Positions 54,334-64,000 of a DNA stretch of 64,000 nt are shown here, piece after piece. Position numbers and translations under genes: made by a program. The notes below the pieces were generated by a model. That model searched no databases. It was not told where the DNA came from and saw only the letters and a list, made by a program, of their open reading frames with translations. Each line of letters starts with the position of its first letter. Position 1 is the stretch's first letter. Source of the stretch: Puccinellia tenuiflora (taxonomy: Eukaryota; Streptophyta; Magnoliopsida; Poales; Poaceae); assembly GCA_012064385.1 (NCBI GenBank), contig QRDG01000418.1:62001-126000 (forward strand), given 5' to 3'.

Positions 54334-57300
54334 TGTAACAGCCCCAACTTGGTAATGAAAAATACGAAGAATTTTTCCACTTTTGCTTTCTTGTTTTGCA
54401 TCATAGCATCCATATGCAATTGCTATTTATAACATTCACTTGGAAACAAATTGAAATGGGGAAGCAAACCCTCCACCAAATTTTTTTGCTCAACTTAGCA
54501 AACCAATAAACTTGAACTTCCAAATTGTTCAGGAAGTTCCAAGTGTGCATGTTAAATTCATTTGATGAAGCAATTCCTTATTAAGCAAGGAATGAAATTT
54601 GATAATTCAAATTGGCTTAATTCAATTTCTATTTTTGAACCCAAGTTAAACATTCCAAAAATTCGAACTAAAATCATGGGGAGCTTCAATGTTATAGTTA
54701 GAGCCTCCATGAATAATGTCATTATTTTTGGAAATGTTTAAGTGCTTCAAATAAATACAAATTGGAAATTGTCAAAAATGACCATCATTAAAAACTGTGA
54801 ACAAAGGTTGGCCAAAACATTTTATTTTTCCTCCCCAATTTTTGTGGAGCACCTAAAGGTCAAGTGGAGCCCATATGAATTTTTGCACATTTTATAAAAA
54901 TGTCCTGGTGCCTCAATTAAATTGTTAAAACTGCTGTTGGACCAGTTTGTAAATAAAGGAAATTGAAATAGGGGGGTTTTTGTGATTTTTTCTTTTTCCC
55001 GCACAGTGGCGGCCATGGCACTGGCGCCATGCCGCCGGCCATGCCGCCCTGACCCCGCGCTCCACTTGCTCCCCCTGGAGGGCAAGACGCCACCCATGAC
55101 GCCCTGGACGCTACCTGCCCCTTTTCCCCTTCCCCTGCTCCCGTTCCTCCCTCCGCTCTAGCTCGCAACGCCGCCGAGCTCGAGCTCGCTTCCGCCGCCG
55201 AAGTGCCGTCACCTGGGACCGCCCCGCATGAATCAAAGGCTGGAACGGGGTTTGCCACTCCCTCCTCTCCCTTCCGGCATGAGGAATCGAGCCGGGGTCG
55301 TCTGGAACCGACGCCCGCATCCACGACTCCCCAACCCCGGCCGCCACCCGCCGCTCTCATCCTCGCCGGATTCCGGCTGCTGAGCTCACCCCCGGCCGCA
55401 CCCAGCCACCTCACGCGTCGCAGGGTGAGCTCCCCTACCCTTTTGCCTCTTCCCGCGCCCCCTATCCCTCTCTCGTCGCCGTCGCCGCCGATCCCCGCCG
55501 TGCCGTGCGCCGGCCTGGACCCCGGCCTGGGGCCGGATGGCTCGGGCCAGTGCCCGGTCTGGACACGGCCTCGCGCTTGGCTTGGGCCGGCCACGGGCCG
55601 GAGGCTTTGGCCACACCCCCGGCCGTCTGTCCGGCCTGGGCCGGCCAAAGGCCGGTGCTCTCGGGCTGGTGCCCGGCATGAGGCTGGCCTGTGTGTAGTT
55701 TTCTTTTTCCTTTTTGGGAAAATAGATGAATTTAAAATAATTGATATCTTTTTGTATATTGCTTCAAAAATAGCAAACTAAATATCAAAGTGTTCAGCAA
55801 AATGAAACCTAGCTGCTAGTAACATTGCCCTTCCCTTTTGAGGAAATAATTTCTCCTTCTTTTAAGAATTCCTAAAATGGTAAAAATGAGACCTAAATTG
55901 GGAAAAATCATATCTCGATAAATATTGATCCAAAAATTATGAATAAGATATCAATGTGATCAAAACTTAAAATGCAATCAAACCATGCTAATCTCACATC
56001 ATGATCACAAATATTTATTTGATGTTATTCATAATTTGATTAAAAGAATTAAATTCAATTAATTATTTAATTCGCTACTTATTCATCGGTGCTCCGAAAA
56101 TTACAAATGAGGTACCAAAATGATCGGAAGAACAAAACCTTTTTAATCATGTCATATTCATGCATATTTGAGAAAATTCTAAATAATGTGATCATTTATG
56201 AACAATTGGACATTAAGTTAAATATGGGGTGTTTCCAAATAGTTGCCCTAGTTATTTGGCTCCCCATTTAATTTTGCTATTAAATTATATGATGATATCT
56301 TTGCATAAATTTGTCATGTCATCATGTGATTGTGCATTGCACCTTGTGTTCGTGTGATTTATTTGTTCTTTTGTATTATTTTTGGGTAACGATAGATTCC
56401 GGAGTTGAGGTCACCCCGACCTATCCCGACGAGCCGTACTACACGCCCCGGCAGCAAGGCAAGAGATAACCTAACGCAGTTCAAATGTCACTCTTGTTCA
56501 AAGATGTAGAGTATCCTATGAATGCATGTTTATCCCCCAAACCATCACATGTCCCCCTACCTATGAACCCTAGGTTTGATGGGTGTATGGGCGCCCTACT
56601 AACTAAATAACTTGTGCGGGCGTATCCAAGGGTTCTCTAGTTCGGTTTTCCATTTGCGTGTGAGTGGAAAAGAAGATGTTGATGAGGATTTGTGTTTAGG
56701 ACGTGGCGATGGGGCAGGGGCTGAAATAGGCTGGGTAAACTTGCCATGTGGCCACAGATGACTCTTGGATAGTCTCACGCGAGGTAAAGGTTTAACCGCG
56801 CCTGCTCGCCGGCCTTCCCCGGAAGAGGGCCAATCAGGTGAGCCGGACGGTACCAATGGGTAAATTAGTACACCCCTGCAGGGTAAATCTTTTCGAAAAG
56901 CCGTGTCCACGGTTAAGGACGCCTTGGGAACGGATTACGAGATCATAGAGAACCTTGTGTCATTTAGATCTTTTAAATGAAAATCTAGCTTTATGCAAAT
57001 TAGCTACATTATACAGCATTAGAGTCTCCGTCAGCATCGGGCCTATATCGCCCTACTAAACTTACGAGTATGTCGTACTCAGTGTCTCTTTGCTGCCTTT
57101 ATATTTGTATTTCAGAGGAGGACGACACCGAGCAGCTAGGTGGGTTCCTCGTGGACGTCGACTAGTAGTCCGGGGTTCCCAGGTGGCAGCTTGGGATCGT
57201 GGAACAAGCTGGCTGGGATCTTTTACTGTAGGCCTCTTAGGTTATATTTCCATCTTGTTGTTAGACAACACTACCCGTTTCCGCTTGATGTACTGTTGGA

Positions 57301-57596
57301 TCTGTGATCCCTTTTGTGTGTAATATTTGTATCTTCTCTTATATGAGTTGCTATATGCTTTTGTGTCGTAGAGTCTGCAATGTGCCAGTTGTTCCACAAG
57401 TCTCGGTCTCTTTACTATATGTGATAGCGATGTTTGAGCTTATGGCATGATCGAGGTGTTGTGTGCCGATGATCCATTCCGAGCACACCTGCCAATGAGT
57501 TTTGGCCTGGGATTGGTAAACCCAGTAACCTTCGATTGTGTAGCATGACCGGTTGCACAACGCTTCACTGTATAGTTCTGGGGTCGGGGCGCTACA
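54334..57596 (+). repeat. 5' LTR of chromovirus 2
   Basis: Begins TGTAACAGCCCC, ends GGGGCGCTACA. The first 100 bases and everything right of about 55960 resemble the LTR of chromovirus 1; 54500-55960 does not. An ORF at 55203-55781 recurs in the 3' LTR (63143-63931) because the LTRs are copies. Confidence 0.9.
55509..55690. repeat. GGCCGG-rich cluster in chromovirus 2 U3 (5' LTR)
   Basis: Dense GGCCGG and CCGGCC words, with CTCGGGCTGGTGCCCGGC at 55660-55677. The same cluster lies at 63629-63842. Confidence 0.85.
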
Positions 57597-57599
57597 AGT

Positions 57600-57611
57600 T
57601 GGTATCAGAGC
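57600..57611 (+). promoter_or_regulatory. Primer binding site, chromovirus 2
   Basis: TGGTATCAGAGC three bases after the LTR. Confidence 0.92.
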
Positions 57612-57992
57612 AGGACTGCCTGTAGGAAACCCTTTCTATTGGTCGATGTCGAGTCTAGTTGAAAATTATTTATAACCTAAAAATGAGTTGTGAAAACCTT
57701 CTTAGGATTCTTTTTACTCCTCATCCAACTCGCTCTACTCTGATTCTTATCTCTATTTGTTTAAAGTTTGGTGTCGATGTTTAGGTTCTCGGGGTTTGGG
57801 TTTTTACCGTCCAGTTATGTTTCTAGTCCGTTGTATCTGTTTGATATCGCCACGATGACGTGATGTCACCATGGTTGGCTAAATCTGTTTGTGCTTGAGC
57901 TATCTAAATTCTCCATATCTGCAAGGACCCCAATGATCTATCCTATCTGGCGAAGGTGTTTACTAACTATGTCATTGTTCCAATTCTTCAGA

Positions 57993-60900
57993 ATGGCTCC
58001 TACCTGTCATGGGGAATCAAGCAATCCTGATGCACCGCCACCACCCTCAATGGCGGAGGTTCTGATTACCATCAAGCAAAACCGCATGTGCAACGAGCAT
58101 TTGCTCGAGCAGCTGGTGCAGCAAGGGGCCAGGAGGAACAACGACTGCACCACTCTCACCGAGTTCTTGCGGTCCCAACCTCCTACCTTCACCGAAGCTA
58201 AGGAGCCGCTTGATACGGATGATTGTCTCCAGGCTCTTGAGTGCAAGTTTGCCGCTCTGCATGTTCCGGTGGCGGAACAAGTCAACTTCGCCACCTACCT
58301 GCTGAATGGAGCCGCCGGCTCCTGGTGGGAGAGCCACATGGCAATGTTTGCCGTGGGCCATGTCTTCACTTGGGAGGATTTCCGCGCCATTTTCTGTGCG
58401 GCGTACATCCCCAAGCCCGTCATGGACCTCAAGAGGAGGCAGTTCCTGGACTTGACCCAGGGACGCATGGACGTCCAAGCCTATAGGCGGGAGTTCAACC
58501 ACCTCTCGCGTTACGCCCCTCAGGACGTGACGAACGATGAGGACAAGCAATACCTCTTCCGCAAGGGGCTCGGCCCTCGCCTCCGATACGAGCTCCTACC
58601 CTTCAAGTTCCAGTCCTACCAGGATCTCTACAACCAGGCTCTCACTATGGAGCAGGGTAGGAAGGAGCTGGAGGCTTCCAAGAGGCCAGCTCCCACCGAC
58701 AACCAAAGCTCCTCTTCCTCTGAGGGCAAGAAGCGCAGGGTCTTTGTGCCCTTCAGCGCCGTGCCTCGTGCACCCTTCGCTCCGAGGCCCACTGGGTGCT
58801 TGCCACCTCCGCCTCGCCCAGCTACTTCGACCTTGGGTGCGGCCGGAGGCGGTTTTCGACCTCGGCTGCCTGCACCGCCGGGGCTCACTTGCTTCGCTTG
58901 TGGCCAGCCGGGGCACTACTCCAGGGAGTGCCCCCAGAAGGCACCGGCTCCCGCAGCACCTGCACCAGCACCCTCTACCCCAGCCGCCAAGGCCGTGACC
59001 GTCAGCCGTGGTCGCCTGAACCACGTCTCGGCTGAAGGAGTCGAAGAGGATCCCGGAGTTCTCATGGGTATGCTTCGAATCAATGATTACCCTGCTTCAC
59101 ATTTATTTGATTCTGGAGCATCGCATTCATTCATATCTATAGCTTTTGCACACAACCATCAAATTCCATTTGTGAACATGGACTCCCCGTTAGTGGTCAA
59201 GACCCCAGGCTCTAGTTGGCACACAAAATGGGTTGCTCCGGAAGTCCAGATTACCATAGGCTATTGGTCTTTCCTGTTCCAGTTGATAGCACTGAAGTCA
59301 GATGGTCTGAATGTAATTCTGGGGATGGATTGGTTAGTCAAATATCAGGCCAACCTGGACTGTGCTGCCAAGTCTGTCACCATGATCCACCCAACCGTCA
59401 GGCTGGTGAGTTATTGGTCACCCTCGTCCGCAATTCCCTCCGCTGCTACTCCACTCTCACCGGCGATCAGCTTATGCTTCCTGGAGGGAACCACACTGCC
59501 TGAAATGCATGAAGTCGCTGTGGTGTGTGATTTCCCCGATGTTTTTCCGGAGGAATTGCCCGGCATGCCACTTGATCGCAGCGTGGAGTTTGTGATTGAG
59601 GTGGTTCCGGGAACCGCCCCAATTTCCAAGAGGCCCTATCATATGCCAACGGAAGAGCTAACTGAATTAAAGAAGCAACTTGATGAGCTGCTAGAAAAGG
59701 AATTCATCCGGCCGAGTAGCTCACCTTGGGGCTGCCCGGTCATCTTTGTCAAGAAGAGGGATACCACTGTTCCTCGACTGGTTGTTGATTACCGCCCCTT
59801 GAATGCGGTGAAAATCAAGAACAAGTATCCCATTCCTCGAATAACTGACTTGTTCGATCAGCTGGCTGGTGCAATAGTATTCTCCAAGATGGATCTGAGG
59901 TCAGGTTACCATCAGATAAAAATCAGAAAGGAGGATATTCCGAAGACGGCTTTCACCACTCGCTATGGCCTGTATGAATACGCCGTCATGTCCTTTGGCC
60001 TCACAAATGCTCCGGCCACATTCATGAGGCTGATGAACTCCATCTTCCACGAGTACCTCGATAAGTTTGCCATTATTTACGTCGATGACATCCTTGTCTA
60101 CTCCAAAACCGAAGACGAACATGCTGAGCATCTTCGGCTAGTCCTGACCAAGCTTAGAGATCACCGCCTCTATGCCAAGTTCTCCAAGTGTGAGTTTTGG
60201 CTAAAGGAGCTCATTTTTCTCGGTCATGTGGTGTCAGCTGCCGGAGTAGCGGTGATACCAGACAAAATTTAGGCAATCCTGGATTGGCCAACTCCCAAGT
60301 TCGCCAAATATATCCGAAGCTTTCTTGGATTGGCGGGTTATTATCACCGATTCATCGAGGGCTTTTCCAAAATAGCCAAAGCATTGACTGATCTTATCAA
60401 GAAGAATAAACAATTTGTGTGGTCAGACAAGGCTGAAGAAAGTTTCCAAACTCTCAAGGTCAAGCTCACCACCACTCCGGTGCTTGTCCTTCCTGACACA
60501 GACAAAGACTTTGTCGTCTATTGTGATGCATCACTCCAAGGCTTGGGCTGTGTTTTGATGCAAGAGGGCCATGTTGTCGCTTATGCTTCCCGTCAACTCA
60601 AGCCACATGAGCAAAATTACCCAACTCATGATTTGGAGCTTGCCGCCGTGGTACATGCTCTAAAGCAATGGAGGCCCTATCTGTTGGGCAAACGTTGCGA
60701 GATCTATTCTGATTATCAAAGTCTGAAGTATCTCTTCACCCAGCCGGATCTGAACTTGAGGCAGAGAAGATGGTTGGAATTAATAAAATACTTTGATGTG
60801 ACCCTCAATTATCAGCCCGGCAAGGCCAATGTCGTGGCCGATGCTTTGAGTCGCAAGGCCTATTGCAACACCGTGATGGTTGAAAAGGCACAACCGGCTC

Positions 60901-62411
60901 TCCATGAGGAATTTGCTCGGTTAAATCTGGAGATTGTTCCCTCCGGATATCTAGCTAACCTCGAAATCAAATCCACTCTCGAGGATGATATCAAGGCCGC
61001 CCAGCAAAATGATGCTGAAATCCTCGAGATCAAAGAGAAGATAGCTAATGGGAAGGCCAATTGTTTCTCGGTTGATGACAATGGTGTTGTCTATTTTGGC
61101 GACCGTCTAGTGGTGCCCAAGAGTGGGAACACAAAAGAGTTGATCCTCTCAGAAGCTCATGAGTCACCCCTCTCTATTCATCCGGGTAGCACCAAAATGT
61201 ACCAAGATCTTTGCCCTCAATTCTGGTGGTCTTGCATGAAGCGCGAGATCGCCGAGTATGTTGCTGAATGCGACGTCTGTCGCCGGGTGAAGGCTGAACA
61301 TCAAAGGCCCGCTGGTACCCTTCGCCCCATAGCCATCCCCGAGTGGAAGTGGGATGAAGTTGGTATGGATTTCATTACCGGCTTTCCGAGATCACAAAAG
61401 GGCAATAATGCCATCTGGGTCGTCATTGACCGCCTATCCAAGGTAGCCCATTTCCTTCCCGTTCGCGAAGACATAGATGCAAAGCAATTGGCTGAGTTGT
61501 ATGTTGCTCGCATTGTCCCTCTCCATGGTGTTCCACTGAGGATTATCTTAGACCGTCGGAGCCTATTCGTATCCAGGTTCTGGCAGAGTTTCCATAGGGC
61601 TATGGGAACCCGTCTCAATCTCAGCACAGCCTATCATCCTCAAACCGACGGTCAAACTGAAAGGGTGAACCAAGTTCTTGAGGACATGCTTCGGGCATGT
61701 GTCATATCCTTCGGTAAGGGTTGGGAAAAATACCTCCCTCTCGCCGAGTTCTCCTACAACAACAGCTATCAGGCTAGCCTCCAAATGGCTCCCTTTGAGG
61801 TTCTCTATGGGAGAAAATGCCGAACTCCTCTAAATTGGTCTGAAACCGGAGAGAGGCCACTCTTCGGTCCCGATGTGATCAATGAAGCCGAGGAGAAGGT
61901 CCGTATCATTCGGGATAATCTCAAGGCTGCTCAGTCCCGGCAGAAAAGCTACTATGACAAGCATCATCAAGAGATCCACTATGAAATTGGTGACAAGGCC
62001 TATCTTCGAGTCTCTCCTCTCCGTGGCGTTCGTCGCTTCGGAATCAAGGGCAAATTGGCACCTCACTATATTGGCCCTTTCACTGTCGTAGTCAAGCGAG
62101 GAGATCTCTCATATCAACTTGAGCTACCCTCCAACTTCCCGGATGTCCATGATGTATTCCATGTCTCCCAACTCCGTCGTTGCTTCAAGGATCCAATCCG
62201 TGGGGTTGATCATGAGGTGTTGGACATTCAGGAGGATTTGACCTATCGCGAGCATACTATCCGCATCTTGGATGAAGCAGAGAGGAAAACCCGCAACAAG
62301 ACTATCAAGTTCCTAAAAATCCAATGGTCTAACCATTCTGAGGAGGAAGCGACTTGGGAGCGAGAAACTAGTCTTCGTTAGGAATACCCCGCCTTCTTCA
62401 CTCAAGCCTAG
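57993..62411 (+). pseudogene. Gag-pol pseudogene, chromovirus 2
   Basis: Starts MAPTCHGESSNPD at 57993 and has the same domain order as chromovirus 1: knuckle CFACGQPGHYSREC, protease FDSGASHSF, RT with YVDD, RNase H, integrase and chromodomain. Two nonsense codons break it: TAG at 60270-60272 (codon 760, after the RT catalytic site) and TAG at 62379-62381 (codon 1463, at the end of the chromodomain). Both replace CAG in chromovirus 1. The integrase second-Asp motif is also changed (LDRRS for SDRGS), as is RNase H (SDYQS for SDHQS). Length otherwise matches, so decay is by point mutation. Confidence 0.93.
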
Positions 62412-62433
62412 AATCTCGGGACGAGATTCCTGT

Positions 62434-62440
62434 AAGGGGG
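62434..62440 (+). promoter_or_regulatory. Polypurine tract, chromovirus 2
   Basis: AAGGGGG followed by TAGAAT and the LTR start at 62447; one G shorter than in chromovirus 1. Confidence 0.8.
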
Positions 62441-62446
62441 TAGAAT

Positions 62447-64000
62447 TGTAACAGCCCCAACTTGGTAATGAAAAATACGAAGAATTTTTCCACTTTTGCA
62501 TTCTTGTTTTGCATCATAGCATCCATATGCAATTGCTATTTCTAACATTCACTTGGAAACAAATTGAAATGGGGAAGCAAACCCTCCACCAAATGTTTTT
62601 GCTCAACTTAGCAAACCAATAAACTTGAACTTCCAAATTGTTCAGGAAGTTCCAAGTGTGCATGTTAAATTCATTTGATGAAGCAATTCCTTATTAAGCA
62701 AGGAATGAAATTTGATAATTCAAATTGGCTTAATTCAATTTCTATTTTTGAACCCAAGTTAAACATTCCAAAAATTCAAACTAAAATCATGGGGAGCTTC
62801 AATGTTATAGTTAGAGCCTCCATGAATAATTTCATTATTTTTGGAAATGTTTAAGTGCTTCCAATAAATACAAATTGGAAATTGTGAAAAATGACCATCA
62901 TTAAAAACTGTGAACAAAGGTTGGCCAAAACATTTTATTTTGCCTCCCCAATATTTGTGGAGCACCTAAAGGTCAAGTGGAGCCCATATGAATTTTTGCA
63001 CATTTTATAAAAATGTCCTGGTGCCTCAATTAAATCGTTAAAACTGTTGTTGGACCAGTTTGTAAATAAAGGAAATTGAAATAGGGGTTTTTTTTGTGAA
63101 TTTTTCTTTTTCCCGCACAGTGGCGGCCATGGCACTGGCGCCATGCCGCCGGCCATGCCACCCTGCCCCCGCGCTCCACCTGCTCCCCATGGAGGGCAAG
63201 ACGGCGCCCACGATGCCCTGGACGCCACCTGCCCCTTTCCCCCTTCCCCTGCTCCCGTTCCTCCCTCGGCTCTAGCTCGCAACGCCGCCGAGCTTGAGCT
63301 CTCTTCCGCCACCGAAGTGTCGTCGCCTGGGACTGCCCCGCACGAATCGAAGGCTGCAGCGGGGTTCGCCGCTCCCTCCTCTCCCTTCCGGCGCGAGGAA
63401 TCGAGCCGGGGTCGTCTGGAACCGACGCCCGCGTCCACGAGTCCCCAACCCCGGCCGCCACCCGCCGTTCTCATCCTCGCCAGATTCCGGCCGCTGAGCT
63501 CGCCCCCGGCCGCACCCAGCCACCTCACGCGTTGCAGGGTGAGCTCCCCTACCCTTTTGCCTCTTCCCGCGCCCCCTATCCCTCTCTTGTCGCCGTCGCC
63601 GTCGCCGCTGATCCCCGCTGTGCCGTGCGCCGGCCCGAACCCCGGCCTGTCCGGCCTGGGGCCGGATGGCTCGGGCCAGTGCCCGGTCTGGACCCGGCCT
63701 CACGCTTGGCTTGGGCCGGCCACGGGCCGGAGGCTTCGGCTACACCCCCGGCCGTCTGCCCAGCCTGGGCCGGCCAAAGGCCGGTGCTCTCGGGCTGGTG
63801 CCCGGCCTGCAGCCCGGCCTGGCCGGCACGAGGCTGGCCTATCTGTAGTCTTCTTTTTCCTTTTTGTGAAAATAGATGAATTTAAAATAAGTGATATCTT
63901 TTTGTATATTGCTTCAAAAATTACAAACTAAATATCAAAGTGTTCAGCAAAATGAAACCTAGCTGCTAGTAACATTGCCCTGCCCTTTTGAGGAAATAAT
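62447..64000 (+). repeat. 3' LTR of chromovirus 2, partial
   Basis: Begins TGTAACAGCCCC and follows the 5' LTR closely to the window end. Confidence 0.9.
63629..63842. repeat. GGCCGG-rich cluster in chromovirus 2 U3 (3' LTR)
   Basis: Copy of 55509-55690, with additional words (GCCCGGCCTGGCCGGC) before AGGCTGGCC. CTCGGGCTGGTGCCCGGC is at about 63788-63805. Confidence 0.85.

Larger units (their letters stand above)
54334..64000 (+). mobile_element. Chromovirus 2 (same family as chromovirus 1), right end outside window
   Basis: 5' LTR 54334-57596 (3263 bp), primer site, broken polyprotein, polypurine tract, and the first 1554 bases of the 3' LTR from 62447. Inserted into Maximus gag. The polyprotein is close to that of chromovirus 1, but the U3 parts of the LTRs are different sequence. 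Confidence 0.92.

Noticed and set aside
55203..55781. 192-codon ORF repeated as 262 codons at 63143-63931
   Set aside because: LTR duplicates; GC-rich GGCCGG cluster keeps frames open; no domain.

Overview
The window reads as intergenic chromatin from a large grass genome, most likely Triticeae (wheat, barley, rye or Aegilops). That is inference from the kinds of transposable element present and how they nest: CACTA elements with TTTAGTCCCGGTT sub-terminal repeats, a SIRE/Maximus-type copia element, Tekay-type chromovirus elements with about 3.3-3.5 kb LTRs, and an LTR beginning TGATACGT. I see no intact host gene. There is one decayed F-box gene, one unidentified broken coding region and several short unassigned stretches. 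There is a single ambiguous base at 16692. I found no rRNA, tRNA or CRISPR array.

Layout. 1-802 is the start of an Athila-like gypsy LTR on the minus strand. 803-2252 is an unassigned stretch crowded with GAAGCA words. 2253-6068 is a short, internally deleted Reina-type gypsy element with a perfect 5-bp target duplication. 6074-9544 is unassigned DNA holding a 395-bp diverged tandem duplication (7375-8252) and a LINE remnant (8627-9130). 9545-10695 is a deletion-derivative CACTA element with a perfect 3-bp duplication. 10922-12263 is a non-autonomous LINE with a 17-bp duplication. 12899-40910 is a very large composite CACTA. It holds a duplicated TNP2 transposase region, two small accessory ORFs with the same promoter, and a second gene (ORF2) with a C-terminal Ulp1-like protease domain. 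ORF2 is interrupted by a full-length chromovirus retrotransposon (26005-37902) with an uninterrupted 1472-residue polyprotein.

From 40911 on there is a LINE tail (minus strand), the 3' end of a copia element (minus), the F-box pseudogene (43046-44140), an unidentified minus-strand ORF (44706-45590), and a Maximus-type copia element on the minus strand (45861-54333). The copia gag is cut by a second member of the same chromovirus family (54334 to beyond 64000). That second polyprotein has two nonsense codons.

How the parts relate. The insertion order can be read from the nesting: chromovirus 1 entered CACTA ORF2, and chromovirus 2 entered the Maximus gag, whose 5' part must lie beyond the right edge. 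Transposition functions present are TNP2 (DNA transposase) plus ORF2 for CACTA, and gag-protease-RT-RNase H-integrase for the retroelements. Only the polyprotein of chromovirus 1 looks capable of expression. The less ordinary signals are the shared promoter of the two CACTA accessory ORFs, a GGCCGG-rich module shared by two unrelated retroelement families, U3 replacement between the two related chromoviruses, a palindrome at a deletion breakpoint, and loss of the expected catalytic cysteine in the Ulp1-like domain.
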